From: Eubacteriaceae bacterium
Lineage (GTDB): Bacteria > Bacillota > Clostridia > Eubacteriales > Eubacteriaceae
Assembly: GCA_012522805.1 (NCBI GenBank)
Contig: JAAYJS010000023.1
Span: 57,976 to 121,975 of the forward strand
Reading direction: 5' to 3'
Length of the DNA stretch: 64,000 nucleotides
A program made the translations under genes and the position numbers. A model generated the notes under the pieces. That model did no database searches. It worked only from the letters and a program-made list of their open reading frames with translations, and was not told the origin of the DNA. Positions within the stretch are counted from its first letter, which is position 1; every line of letters starts with the position of its first letter. Positions 9,072 to 18,308 of the stretch are shown piece after piece.

Positions 9072-10010
9072 TTAACTTAAAATCATTCCTTTTTCTATAT
9101 TTCTACCAAGCAAGAAAGACGGTGCATCCATACGCCTCTTTCCTGCTAATTGTACTTCCTTTAAGGTCAGGGCACCGTCGCTGGTTTTGATGATCAGCGC
9201 GTCCTTGGATTGCAACACCGTACCGGGCTTTTCGCTGCCGGAATAGGCTAAGGCTTCTGCTCCGAAACACTTCATTTTAACGCCGTCTAAGGTCGTGTAG
9301 GCACCGGGATAAGGATCTGTTCCCTGAATCAAATTGACGATGGTTTCCGTTGAATCTGCCCAATTGATTTTCCCCGTATCGCGGTCCACTTTCTCTGCAT
9401 AAGTTGCCAAAGCTTCGTCTTGCTTTTCGGGTTGAATGGTCCCCTTCACGTAACCCTCTATGGTTTCCAGTAACAATTTTGCGCCCATTTCAGCTAATTG
9501 ATCGTGGGCCGACCCCACCGTGGTGTGGTCCTCAACCTTTATACAATCCTTTGCGAGCATATCCCCGGTATCCATCCCCGTGTCCATTTTCATGATGGTC
9601 ACGCCGATTTCAGGACAGCCGTCCATCAGGGCTCTGTGAATGGGCGCAGCCCCTCTATAAGCCGGCAGTAAGGAACCATGAATGTTTAAGGCACCGTATG
9701 GAGGAAGGTTTAACAATTCTTCAGTCAAAATCTGACCATAGGCCGCCACCACAAATAAATCCGGTTGCAGCTCTCGCAGCGTTTCTAAAAATGTAGGATC
9801 TTTGACCTTCTCCGGTTGCAAGACGGGATAGCCCAATGCCAAGGCTTTCTCCTTGGCCGGTAAAAAACGTATCTTTTGCTTTCTGCCACTGGGTCTATCG
9901 GGCTGCGTCACTAAGGCTACGATCTCATAATCTGAATGGGACAAGGCATCCAACATCGGGCATGAGAATTCACTGGAGCCGAATGCGACGATTCTAAGAT
10001 TTTTCTTCAT
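9072..10010 (-). CDS. fmt: Methionyl-tRNA formyltransferase
   Basis: The enzyme formylates initiator Met-tRNA using 10-formyl-tetrahydrofolate, a compound also made in the methyl branch of the Wood-Ljungdahl pathway. The signature 'NIHGSLLPAYRGAAPIHRALMDG' with catalytic Asn/His and 'TGMDTGDML' are present, then a C-terminal OB-like domain. It is 312 residues long and overlaps def by 17 bp, the usual def-fmt pair. Confidence 0.96.
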   Translation of the reverse strand: MKKNLRIVAFGSSEFSCPMLDALSHSDYEIVALVTQPDRPSGRKQKIRFLPAKEKALALGYPVLQPEKVKDPTFLETLRELQPDLFVVAAYGQILTEELLNLPPYGALNIHGSLLPAYRGAAPIHRALMDGCPEIGVTIMKMDTGMDTGDMLAKDCIKVEDHTTVGSAHDQLAEMGAKLLLETIEGYVKGTIQPEKQDEALATYAEKVDRDTGKINWADSTETIVNLIQGTDPYPGAYTTLDGVKMKCFGAEALAYSGSEKPGTVLQSKDALIIKTSDGALTLKEVQLAGKRRMDAPSFLLGRNIEKGMILS

Positions 10011-10455
10011 TTTGACCTTCCACCGCTTTATCTAAAAAGACAATACCGTTGACATGGTCGACTTCGTGGCAAACTGCTCTTGCCAACAAGCCCTCGCATT
10101 CCAATTCCTCGTTTTCTAAATCCATGTTTTGATATTGAACTGTCACCTTTTCAGGTCTGGGGACCATCTCAGCCCGTTCCGGAAAAGAAAGGCAGCCTTC
10201 TACCTCGCAAACCTCTCCCTCGGAAGCGGTTATTTCCGGATTCAAGAGCGTCATCGGGCCTTCGCCCACATCGATGACGACGATGCGTTTCAATACGCCC
10301 ACTTGAGGGGCTGCCAAACCAACACCTTCGTGTTCGTACATCGTATCCAACATATCTTGTTCTAAAATTTTTAAACGTTCGTCTACTTCCGTGATTTCAC
10401 GGGAATTTTTTCTAAGAATCGGATCATCGTTGACCCGTAAATATCTGATTGCCAT
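9994..10455 (-). CDS. def: Peptide deformylase
   Basis: The 153-residue metalloenzyme removes the formyl group from nascent proteins. All three motifs are present: 'GVGLAAPQVG', 'EGCLSFP' and 'HEVDHVNG', which supply the Cys and two His metal ligands and the catalytic Glu. It lies 9 bp after priA and overlaps fmt. Confidence 0.97.
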   Translation of the reverse strand: MAIRYLRVNDDPILRKNSREITEVDERLKILEQDMLDTMYEHEGVGLAAPQVGVLKRIVVIDVGEGPMTLLNPEITASEGEVCEVEGCLSFPERAEMVPRPEKVTVQYQNMDLENEELECEGLLARAVCHEVDHVNGIVFLDKAVEGQNEEKS

Positions 10456-10464
10456 TTTTTTCTC

Positions 10465-12621
10465 CTAACCGTATAGTGGGTTGACATCTATGGAAACTTT
10501 TGACGTAAAACCATAGGTTTCCCTTTTATCGACAATTGTTTTCATCGCCTTGTGAAAGTTTTCTAATTTTTCTGTTTTGACCATTAAGGTCGTTTTGAAT
10601 TGATCCCTACCGCGTATTCTCATGACATTTGGAGATCTATAACATTCTAACCCCTCTTCCTTTAACCATTCGTAGAGTTTTCCGGCGTCTTTAAGTAAAA
10701 CTTTAGGTTGTTTTCCAAATATCATCATTTGTATCAAATTGCCATAGGGCGGATAACGCAACAGCTTTCGAAAGGCGATCTCTTCCTGATAATAGCTTTG
10801 GGGTTTCTCCAAACCTTTGAGCACGTAGTGCTCGGGTTGGTGGGTTTGCACCCACACATCCTCGACGTCCGGCGTCAAGGTACGCAATAAGTTGAAAAAA
10901 CGATAGGCTTGCTCCGATGCCGTGTAATGACCTCGATTGAGTTCGATATCCGCCAAGAGTACCCCCACCGTGGCGATGTGATCCGGGTAATTGAAAAATC
11001 GCAGAAGGGTGGATGAACCGATGAGAATCTGCCAATCCGATTGGATTTTTTCCATGGCTAATCGGTAAGCTTTGCTGTTTTGTGTATCTCTGGCATCTAA
11101 GGTGAGAACCTCATGCTCGGGGTAGCGTTTTTTTAAAATCTCCATCAGGCGATCGATCCCCAAACCTATGGGGCCATAACCTTTTCTCTGATGGCAATTT
11201 GGACAAGTACCTGTAAATTCCTTTGTTTGATCGCAATAGCCACAATACATCAAGGCATTTGCTTTGTCATATTTAAAAGAGACTTCGCAATCCGGGCATT
11301 TTTCGACATAGCCGCATTCTTTGCAAAAGACGTAATTGGCGTAGCCCGTGGCATTCAACAAAAATACCGTTCGTTGACCTGTCTCCAAATTCTTTTCCAA
11401 CTTTTTCCTTAGAGCCTTGCTCATAAAATCCAAATTGCCCCTGCGCATTTCCTGCATCATATCGACCACATGTATCTTGGATTGGGATAGATTTTCAGGA
11501 GATGGGATTTCTTGCCAACGCTTTTCCTCTATATTTTTGACGCTTCGAATCCCTTGGACTTCCTCCAAAAGAACGACATTGGTATGAGGATTGTCTTCTT
11601 GCCAACGGGATGCCAAGGTAACGATATCGTATTTGGGCATGTGGGGTACGGCGTAGGACGGGTCGTTGGCTTCGTCCAAAAGGATGTGATCCAAATGGCG
11701 AAAGGGCAAAAAAAACGCAGAACGCGTGCCGATCACCACCCGTACGTGTCCTTGGGCTATTTCTTGGTAGTTGCGATATCTTTCTTTTTGAGATAAGCCG
11801 CCGTGGTAAAATGATACAAGCGTTCCGAATAAATCTGTGAACGCTTTGCGATAATAAGTTATATAATTGTTTTCCGCTACAATCAACAACAATTGCCCTT
11901 CTTTTGTTTGTAGGGTTTCTTCGATCATGCGTCTATAAAAGGCATGCCGTGTCTCCCCCTTAGGGCAACGGATATACAGCGGCACCTTCCCTTTGTTTGT
12001 AGCCAGAAGGCAGTCGTATAAATCAGATTCTGTGGGCTCCCAAGTTGGCACACTCATGTTTCGGGACAGTGCCAAAGCCTCATCGTAGCTTTCGATCAGC
12101 CTTTTCTTTTCTAAGTTGCGAATACTGGCTGTATTGCCCGCCGCCGCCACCAAGGCCTCCCGACTGATATCCGATTCCCTTAAAAGCGCCATGATACGCT
12201 TTTGCACCGAACCTCTAACCGCCTCGTCCTTGAGTAACCGATAATAGCGGATAGACTCCTGATAGGCTTTGATGCCCTCAGCGGTTACGATCGATTTGAC
12301 GGGTGCGGTAAAGAGAACCAAGGCCTCATAAAACAGACAACCGTAATACCGCTGGATAAATTGACATAGTTTGATTTGCGCTTCGCTCAGTACTGGCTGC
12401 AGATCGATGATTTCCAAAATTTCTTTAACAGACTCTCCGAAATCCGAGTCCCCTTTTAAGGCAAGGACAAAGGCTTCGTGTCTTTTGTTTCCTTTGCCAA
12501 AAGGGACTACCACACGCATCCCTTTTTTGACTTGTCCAACCAACCGGTCCGGGATCCGGTAATCGAAGGGACGATCTATCTTTTTACTTTTTTGTCGTAA
12601 ATAAACTTCCGCAATTCTCAC
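10465..12621 (-). CDS. priA: PriA-like primosomal protein with degenerate helicase motifs
   Basis: Position (rpoZ-priA-def) and overall architecture identify PriA, which reloads the replisome at stalled forks. The N-terminal 3'-end-binding domain, the eight-cysteine zinc region ('CKECGYVEKCPDC...MYCGYC...CPNC', about 440-480) and the C-terminal domain are present. The ATPase core is not. The Walker A position (normally GVTGSGKTEVY) reads 'RCPKGETRHAFYRR', the DEEH box reads 'LDEAND', motif III reads 'LEEVQG', and the QxxGRxGR motif VI is deleted ('FFNLLRTLTPDVEDVW'). ATP hydrolysis is very unlikely, so it may act only as a fork-binding or loading scaffold, as proposed for actinobacterial PriA. 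The ORF is full length without stops. Confidence 0.9.
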   Translation of the reverse strand: MRIAEVYLRQKSKKIDRPFDYRIPDRLVGQVKKGMRVVVPFGKGNKRHEAFVLALKGDSDFGESVKEILEIIDLQPVLSEAQIKLCQFIQRYYGCLFYEALVLFTAPVKSIVTAEGIKAYQESIRYYRLLKDEAVRGSVQKRIMALLRESDISREALVAAAGNTASIRNLEKKRLIESYDEALALSRNMSVPTWEPTESDLYDCLLATNKGKVPLYIRCPKGETRHAFYRRMIEETLQTKEGQLLLIVAENNYITYYRKAFTDLFGTLVSFYHGGLSQKERYRNYQEIAQGHVRVVIGTRSAFFLPFRHLDHILLDEANDPSYAVPHMPKYDIVTLASRWQEDNPHTNVVLLEEVQGIRSVKNIEEKRWQEIPSPENLSQSKIHVVDMMQEMRRGNLDFMSKALRKKLEKNLETGQRTVFLLNATGYANYVFCKECGYVEKCPDCEVSFKYDKANALMYCGYCDQTKEFTGTCPNCHQRKGYGPIGLGIDRLMEILKKRYPEHEVLTLDARDTQNSKAYRLAMEKIQSDWQILIGSSTLLRFFNYPDHIATVGVLLADIELNRGHYTASEQAYRFFNLLRTLTPDVEDVWVQTHQPEHYVLKGLEKPQSYYQEEIAFRKLLRYPPYGNLIQMMIFGKQPKVLLKDAGKLYEWLKEEGLECYRSPNVMRIRGRDQFKTTLMVKTEKLENFHKAMKTIVDKRETYGFTSKVSIDVNPLYG

Positions 12622-12628
12622 AGCCGGC

Positions 12629-12991
12629 TCAATCTAAAATAATATCGTCCAATATCATATCGCCAATTTGATCCGGTTTGTCATCTGCTGCAATCCCATC
12701 GGCTTCTTCGATTGTTTCTTGTACTTCTTCTTGATCCGATGCTGTTTGCTGTATTTTGGCGCCATCTTTACAGATGTGTACCAAATTTTCAGAGATCTCC
12801 GCTGTTGCCACAGACACCGCATTCTCCACATCAATGCTCAACAACGCATCGTCACCGTCGGTGATTTCCCTAGCACGCTTGGCGGTTGCTAAAACCAGTG
12901 CGTACTTGTTACCGGCTTTTTTAATCAATGAGTTGATGGCCGGATAACGCATACCCTTGGATATATATTCTTGTAGTTTTTTCTCGTTCAT
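12629..12991 (-). CDS. rpoZ: RNA polymerase omega subunit
   Basis: The small subunit supports assembly of RNA polymerase. The conserved block 'YPAINSLIKKAGNKYALVLATAKRAREI' is followed by a long acidic tail rich in Glu and Asp ending DDIILD, giving 120 residues, longer than the usual 70-90. The start at 12991 is 2 bp after the gmk stop; the extra 18 codons in the track lie inside gmk. The coaBC gene often found next is absent. Confidence 0.9.
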   Translation of the reverse strand: MNEKKLQEYISKGMRYPAINSLIKKAGNKYALVLATAKRAREITDGDDALLSIDVENAVSVATAEISENLVHICKDGAKIQQTASDQEEVQETIEEADGIAADDKPDQIGDMILDDIILD

Positions 12992-12993
12992 GG

Positions 12994-13632
12994 TTACCTC
13001 TTTAAAATCTCCAAGACATGATTGATTAATCTTTCTGTCCTGCATTTTTCCGCAGTAATAATAGCTCGCACCTGTCGAGCTGCAGTTTCTTTGTTTTCAT
13101 TGATCACGATATAAGAATAGTCGTCGGCATTGGTCATTTCTTCATAAGCACAGGACAAGCGCCGCTCCATCTCTTCTTTTGTTTCCGTGCCTCTACTATG
13201 AATGCGACGTCTCAATTCTTCCATGGATGGCGGTGCAATGAAAATGTAAACTGCTTTTTTAAAAGTTTTACGTATTTGCGCCGCTCCCTGAATATCTATT
13301 TCTAAAATGACATCGTAGCCACCATCGATCATTTTCTCGACATAGTCCCTTGGTGTTCCGTAGTAATTACCATGCACCTTGGCATATTCCAAGTACATGT
13401 TTTCTTCGATTCTTTTTTCGAAATTCTCAACGGATTGGTAGAAGTAATCCACACCTTCCTTTTCCATGGGTCTGGGTTTGCGCGTCGTTTCAGATACAGA
13501 AAATTTTATGTCCGGGCAATGTTGATGTACAATTTCGGTTACCGTACCCTTTCCTGCGCAGGATGGCCCCGATATGACAATCAAACAGCCCTTTTCTTTT
13601 TTGAAAAATTGTTCTTCCTTTTGTGCTGTCAT
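12994..13632 (-). CDS. gmk: Guanylate kinase
   Basis: The enzyme phosphorylates GMP to GDP. The P-loop is 'SGPSCAGKGTV' (normally SGPSGAGKGTV), followed by 'VSETTRKPRPMEKEGVDYFY' for GMP binding and 'DVILEIDIQGAAQIRK'. The ATG at 13632 follows AGAGGTGACC; the track starts two codons earlier at a GTG. It lies 18 bp after yicC with no remA gene between them. Confidence 0.95.
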   Translation of the reverse strand: MTAQKEEQFFKKEKGCLIVISGPSCAGKGTVTEIVHQHCPDIKFSVSETTRKPRPMEKEGVDYFYQSVENFEKRIEENMYLEYAKVHGNYYGTPRDYVEKMIDGGYDVILEIDIQGAAQIRKTFKKAVYIFIAPPSMEELRRRIHSRGTETKEEMERRLSCAYEEMTNADDYSYIVINENKETAARQVRAIITAEKCRTERLINHVLEILKR

Positions 13633-13650
13633 GGTCACCTCTTTTCAAAT

Positions 13651-14532
13651 TTACTCGATGTTTTGAACTTGTTCTCTGATTTTTTCTATTTCGCTTTTTA
13701 TATTGACCACATGTTCGGATATATGAATACAATTGGATTTCGAGCCAATGGTATTGATTTCACGGTTCATTTCCTGTACGAGAAAATCCAACTGACGTCC
13801 TACCGGTCCCTCTTGGTTTTTGATGATTTCCCTGAAGCGGGTGAGATGCACCTGAAGCCTGGTCAATTCTTCATCTATGGCAAGGCGATCGGCCATGATG
13901 GCCACTTCCATCATGATGCGATGTTCATCGAAGGTGTTGGTTTCAGTCAACTCGATTATTTTTTCGCGCAATTCCTTACCGTATGTTTCGACCATTTCCG
14001 GTGCCCGTTCTGCTATGCAATGGGTCATATCTTCGATGGAGCTGCAATGGTCCAGCATGCTCTTTTTTAATTTTTCACCTTCAGAACGTCTGCTTTTATC
14101 CACATCTGCTACACATTGTATGAGAGTCGGCTCCAAAATTTGCCAGATACTCTCTAAGTCTGCAGGTTCTTCCCTAGTGGAGACGATGTCGGGATAACGG
14201 GCAACCAGTTCCACATTAAAGTGAGGCTGAATTCTGGAGTCGCTCTCCATGATCTCGCTGAGCACATCGATATAAGCTTTGGCCAAGTCTTGATTGTAAA
14301 CCAACTCAATGTTGGATTCTCCCAAATGATGATATTTGATAAAAATTTCTATGCGCCCTCTTCTAAGAGTCTTTCCGATACAATCCCGTACTCTGTCTTC
14401 TATGGCATTGAGCATTCTCGGCATTTTAATAAAAAAATCTTTATAACGATGATTGACGGTTCGTATTTCTATAGAGATTTCCGCTCGTTGATCTCGAAAG
14501 TCTGCACGACCGAAACCTGTCATACTTCTCAT
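13651..14532 (-). CDS. yicC: YicC/YloC family endoribonuclease
   Basis: This protein begins with the family signature 'MRSMTGFGRAD' and contains 'IRTVNHRYKDFFIKMPR' near the N-terminus and 'GRQLDFLVQEMNREINTIGSK' near the C-terminus, both typical of YicC. Homologues are RNases that act on small RNAs and mRNAs. The start is the ATG at 14532 behind GAGGAG; the ten earlier codons in the track are not conserved in the family. It is the first gene of the long operon. Confidence 0.92.
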   Translation of the reverse strand: MRSMTGFGRADFRDQRAEISIEIRTVNHRYKDFFIKMPRMLNAIEDRVRDCIGKTLRRGRIEIFIKYHHLGESNIELVYNQDLAKAYIDVLSEIMESDSRIQPHFNVELVARYPDIVSTREEPADLESIWQILEPTLIQCVADVDKSRRSEGEKLKKSMLDHCSSIEDMTHCIAERAPEMVETYGKELREKIIELTETNTFDEHRIMMEVAIMADRLAIDEELTRLQVHLTRFREIIKNQEGPVGRQLDFLVQEMNREINTIGSKSNCIHISEHVVNIKSEIEKIREQVQNIE

Positions 14533-14577
14533 AGGATTCTCCTCATTTGCATTTGCTTTCAATACTTCTAATAGATC

Positions 14578-14605
14578 ATTTTACCATTATCTCACTTTTT
14601 TTCAA
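14578..14605 (-). promoter_or_regulatory. Promoter for the yicC-thiN operon
   Basis: TTGAAA (14605-14600), 16 bp, TAAAAT (14583-14578) on the minus strand, 46 bp before the yicC ATG. It is a fair sigma-A match in the divergent yicC/rqcH spacer. Confidence 0.6.
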
Positions 14606-14678
14606 ATGATACAAGAGAAGCTTAGAGATCTTAGCGACGAACGCGACGCTATGTTGGGCTTTATTCACAGCTATTGCG

Positions 14679-14706
14679 TGACTTCAATTTAATTTTGATG
14701 TATAAT
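14679..14706 (+). promoter_or_regulatory. Promoter for rqcH
   Basis: A perfect TATAAT lies at 14701-14706, 40 bp before the rqcH ATG. The matching -35 (TGACTT, 14679) is weak with a 16 bp spacer. The gene starts behind a strong GGAGG ribosome site. Confidence 0.5.
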
Positions 14707-14745
14707 GCATAAAAATAAAAAGTTTTGTCTAGTGAAGGAGGACCT

Positions 14746-16521
14746 ATGCCTTTTGACGGAATCGTAACACATCATTTAACAAAAGAACTGCACACACTCT
14801 TATCCGGAGGGCGGGTACGCAAAATCACTCAGCCGGAACAAGATGAAGTGCGCTTTACAATACACAACCACGGGGAGAACCATCAACTGCTTTTAACCTG
14901 TAATCCCAACAGCCCCAGGGTGCACATGACGGATTATAACAAGCCCAACCCTTTAACGCCACCGAATTTTTGTATGGTACTCAGGAAACACTTAAACAAC
15001 GGCATTATCCAGCAAGTGACCCAACACTTAACCGATCGCATCGTGATCTTCGACATTTTAGCAAAAAATGACTACAATGACCTCGTTCTTAAAAAGCTGA
15101 TCATCGAAATTATGGGGCGCCATGCCAACATCCTATTGATTGACCCTGAAAATGAAACCCCTACCATCATTGACGCCATTAAAAAAGTAGGCTTAGCGGA
15201 AAACCGTTATCGCCAAATTTTTCCCGGACATCCTTATTTGGCACCACCTTTAAATGATCGAATTTCCTTTTTATCTGTTGACCAAGAAGATCTTAAAAAC
15301 ATGTTACATCTGGAGAAGAAGAGTACCATCATTCGCTTCTTTTTAGATCATTTTCTCGGTATCAGTCCCAGAGTAGTGGAGGAAATCTGTTACCGCTGCG
15401 GTTTAGACTCCGACACCTGCGTGTCAGATCTCACCGTTAAACGGACCGATTTTTTAGTACAGAGTTTTTTCGAAGTCATCGAAGCAGTGCAAGGCGCGCC
15501 GTACCCCAAGGTGTATTCCCACAGGCGGCAAGTGATTGATTTTTCCACTTTGCATTTGAGACATTTGCCCCAAGAGGATTCGAAATCCTACGACAATGTC
15601 AACACCATGTTGGATGACTACTACTATTTAAGAGATAAGCAGCAACGCTATCGCTCTAAAAGCCACTCCCTGTCCAGCCGTCTGGATACTTTGCTCAAGA
15701 AAGCTTATCGCAAACAACAGAATCTTTTTCAGGATTTAAAGCGAACGGAAAAAGCTGATCGTTATAGATTGTATGGCGATTTGATCACCGCCAATATCCA
15801 TCTATTGAAAAAGGGCATGACCAAGGTCATGTTGCCCAATTATTACGATCCGGAAATGAAGGAAGTGGAAATCAACTTAAAAATCAATGAAACCCCCGCT
15901 CAAAATGCCCAACGCTATTACAAGCGTTACAACAAAGCAAAACGCGCGGTGGGATTGGTGGCGGAGCAATTGGAAATTGTAAAAGATCAAATTTATTATT
16001 TGGAAAGTATGTCCAATTCGGTTAAAAGTTCCACAGAATTAGAGGAGCTTTCGGAAATTCAGGACGAATTTAGACGTTCCGAATTTGCCAGAAAAAAAGA
16101 TCAACAAGACAAAAGAGAGAAGCGCACCCATCAATCGAAGCCGATGCACTTCATCTCTTCGGAAGGTTTCGACATTTATGTCGGAAAGAATAACTATCAA
16201 AACGATGCCATCTCTACGCGCATGGGAGTAGATGAGGATTGTTGGCTTCATGTCAAGGATGCCCCCGGTGCCCACGTATTGGTGGTAGCCGACGGAAAGT
16301 TTATTACGGAACAAACTTTATTGGAAGCGGGGCACTTGGCCGGTTATTACAGTCCCTCCAGACAATCGGAAAACATACCCATCGATTATGTGGAATACAA
16401 ACATGTCAAAAAACCCAACAAATCCAAACCCGGAATGGTAGTGTATACCCACCAAAACACCATGTACATCACACCTTCCAAGTCTATTGTGGAGGGCTTG
16501 AAACAAGTGTCGGAGGCTTAA
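14746..16521 (+). CDS. rqcH: RqcH (NFACT family) ribosome-associated quality control protein
   Basis: RqcH binds stalled 50S-peptidyl-tRNA complexes and recruits tRNA-Ala to add C-terminal alanine tails that mark the chain for degradation. The N-terminal 'MPFDGIVTHHLTKEL' is typical, the Asp-Arg pair needed for tailing is seen in 'HLTDRIVIFDI' near residue 97, a helical middle carries coiled coils, and the NFACT-R domain shows 'FDIYVGKNNYQND...CWLHVKDAPGAHVLV'. The ATG at 14746 sits 5 bp after GGAGG. It is the only clear plus-strand gene. Its TAA overlaps the rluD TAA on the other strand (TTAA), with no terminator between the converging genes. Confidence 0.93.
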   Translation: MPFDGIVTHHLTKELHTLLSGGRVRKITQPEQDEVRFTIHNHGENHQLLLTCNPNSPRVHMTDYNKPNPLTPPNFCMVLRKHLNNGIIQQVTQHLTDRIVIFDILAKNDYNDLVLKKLIIEIMGRHANILLIDPENETPTIIDAIKKVGLAENRYRQIFPGHPYLAPPLNDRISFLSVDQEDLKNMLHLEKKSTIIRFFLDHFLGISPRVVEEICYRCGLDSDTCVSDLTVKRTDFLVQSFFEVIEAVQGAPYPKVYSHRRQVIDFSTLHLRHLPQEDSKSYDNVNTMLDDYYYLRDKQQRYRSKSHSLSSRLDTLLKKAYRKQQNLFQDLKRTEKADRYRLYGDLITANIHLLKKGMTKVMLPNYYDPEMKEVEINLKINETPAQNAQRYYKRYNKAKRAVGLVAEQLEIVKDQIYYLESMSNSVKSSTELEELSEIQDEFRRSEFARKKDQQDKREKRTHQSKPMHFISSEGFDIYVGKNNYQNDAISTRMGVDEDCWLHVKDAPGAHVLVVADGKFITEQTLLEAGHLAGYYSPSRQSENIPIDYVEYKHVKKPNKSKPGMVVYTHQNTMYITPSKSIVEGLKQVSEA

Positions 16522-17420
16522 AGATTCTTTGCGATTTTCAGCGCTTCCTTAAAATAGTCGGGTAAATCAATTTCAAAAGCAAGGACATCTCCTGTTAGCG
16601 GATGTGTAAAAGACAACCGATCCGCTACCAGCAGTTGTCCTTTTTGTTTATAGAAAGTACCCTTTTGGTTGTATAGTGGATCCCCCACCACAGGGTGTCC
16701 CAGATAAGCTAAATGGACGCGAATTTGATGGGTACGACCGGTTTCCAGTTGGCAGCCAACCAAGGTATAACGAGGATAGTGTTCCAGGACTTCGTAATGG
16801 GTCACCGCCCTGCGGCCTTCGGGAACAACCTTTCTCAGATAACGGCTTTTGGGGTTTCTGCCGATGGGTTGATCGATGCGCCCTGAAGTCTCCCCCATCA
16901 CCCCTTCCACCAGGGCTAGGTAGTGCCTTTCTATTTGGCGGTTTTGTATGAGCGTTGACAGGGCTTGGTAAGCCTCATGTGTCTTTGCCACCACCATCAA
17001 ACCGGCGGTGTCCTTATCCAAACGGTGTACAATGCCGGGACGGTAAGCCTCGCCACTTTGAGCCAGTGGAATGCTCAGATACAACAATGCCGAGACCAAG
17101 GTGTTTTCTCTTTCACTGTCCGTTGGGTGAACCAACAAACCCTTGGGTTTGTTGACAACCAACAAGTCCCGATCTTCATGGACGATGTCCAAAGGAATGG
17201 GCTTCGGGATGGGTGTGTTGTCAACGGTCTCCGGTAAAGCAACGGCAATTCTGTCTTTATTTTTTATTTTGTAACCGGCTTTTACCGTTTCGCCGTTAAC
17301 GGTGATCAAGCCCTCCAAGATATAATTTCTGATTTGAGAACGGCTGACATCCACCATCATTCTTTCCAAATAACGATCCAACCGTTCGTTGTTGCTGGTC
17401 GCAACCTCATAAATTTTCAA
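16518..17420 (-). CDS. RluA-family pseudouridine synthase (RluD-like)
   Basis: The 300-residue enzyme isomerises uridines in 23S rRNA. An N-terminal S4 domain ('RLDRYLERMMVDVSRSQIRNYILEGLITVNG') precedes the catalytic domain with 'GIVHRLDKDTAGLMVVAK' (catalytic Asp) and 'LETGRTHQIRVHL'. No ATG fits; a TTG at 17420 follows GGTGGAGA, overlaps the ylmH stop and gives the normal family length. The track's first 67 residues are out-of-frame ylmH sequence. Confidence 0.9.
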   Translation of the reverse strand: MKIYEVATSNNERLDRYLERMMVDVSRSQIRNYILEGLITVNGETVKAGYKIKNKDRIAVALPETVDNTPIPKPIPLDIVHEDRDLLVVNKPKGLLVHPTDSERENTLVSALLYLSIPLAQSGEAYRPGIVHRLDKDTAGLMVVAKTHEAYQALSTLIQNRQIERHYLALVEGVMGETSGRIDQPIGRNPKSRYLRKVVPEGRRAVTHYEVLEHYPRYTLVGCQLETGRTHQIRVHLAYLGHPVVGDPLYNQKGTFYKQKGQLLVADRLSFTHPLTGDVLAFEIDLPDYFKEALKIAKNL

Positions 17421-18160
17421 ATGTATTTCTCCACCATCAATACCGTGTTGCCCTTTTTGGTTTTCCCATCCAAACCGGCGACATAGGCTTTCCCTTTGCC
17501 TCTCAAAGACAGAATGTCCCCGGAAACAATGGGGTAGGATTCCTTGAGCACAGGTTTGCCGTTGATCCGAAACCGTTGTTGTTTGATGGCTCTTTGCGCA
17601 TCCCTTCGGGACATGCCCCAAATCTTTGCGATGACACCGTCCGCTCTGAGGGATGCCGCGACGATGCGCATTTGTTTAACCTGTACAGGGATGGGCGTTA
17701 ACTGAGAGCTGTCTCCGAATTCTTTCTGAATGTCATAACCTTTTAATTTCGTTAAGGAAAAACCGATAAATTCCTCCAATCTTTCAACGAATAAAAATTG
17801 TACGGAATTTTCATGGACGAGAATATCGCCAATACATTCTCTTTCAATGCCCAAACCCATTAAAGCCCCCAACACATGACGATGGGAGCAGGGAAACTGA
17901 ACTGAAATCTTACACAGGCGAATGGGCCAAAACAAATCGTCCTCATGATAGTCATCGGGGTAGACACAGAGCATCTGCCTTTCAGCTTCTTCGTAGCCAC
18001 CCCAAAGCAAATAGGAAACAAGTTTGTTGTTTAAATAGGTTTCAGCCAAGGACTGGTGATGGACATCTAAAAAATCGAAATAGTAGGGATAGTGACATTG
18101 GGACACGACTTCTTTGAGTCGTGCCATGAAAATGGTTTCTTGTTTTTCGTAGGGGTTCAT
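17417..18160 (-). CDS. ylmH: YlmH-type S4 RNA-binding protein
   Basis: The 247-residue protein carries an N-terminal YlmH domain and a C-terminal S4 RNA-binding fold ('SLRADGVIAKIWGMSRRDAQRAIKQQRFRINGKPV'). Homologues sit in the division cluster ylmD-H and bind stalled 50S subunits as a ribosome rescue factor; both it and RqcH are therefore in this neighbourhood. The start at 18160 is chosen because the 20 extra track codons overlap a terminator hairpin; the ribosome site is weak. Confidence 0.85.
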   Translation of the reverse strand: MNPYEKQETIFMARLKEVVSQCHYPYYFDFLDVHHQSLAETYLNNKLVSYLLWGGYEEAERQMLCVYPDDYHEDDLFWPIRLCKISVQFPCSHRHVLGALMGLGIERECIGDILVHENSVQFLFVERLEEFIGFSLTKLKGYDIQKEFGDSSQLTPIPVQVKQMRIVAASLRADGVIAKIWGMSRRDAQRAIKQQRFRINGKPVLKESYPIVSGDILSLRGKGKAYVAGLDGKTKKGNTVLMVEKYI

Positions 18161-18191
18161 AAAGCTTGCAATATTCTTTCTAAAACAACGT

Positions 18192-18235
18192 AAAAAACCA
18201 ATGCCATTTTGTGCAAGCACAAAGCCATTGGTTTT
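18192..18235 (-). terminator. Terminator-like hairpin between ylmG and ylmH
   Basis: AAAACCAATGGC-TTTGTGC and its near-perfect complement form a stem of about 20 bp followed by TTTTTT on the minus strand, 32 bp ahead of ylmH. It should end or attenuate the yggS-sepF-ylmG transcript, so ylmH and rluD probably depend on readthrough or another promoter. Confidence 0.75.
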
Positions 18236-18308
18236 GTCATCTTTGTAATCTTAAGTTCTCTTGTTGTCTGTACCGGCTGTTCACACAGCACCTTACCCTT
18301 TGCATTGG

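Noticed and set aside
13372-14070. 232-residue plus-strand ORF over gmk and yicC
   Set aside because: It is antisense to two well-supported genes, has aromatic-rich random composition and no ribosome site.
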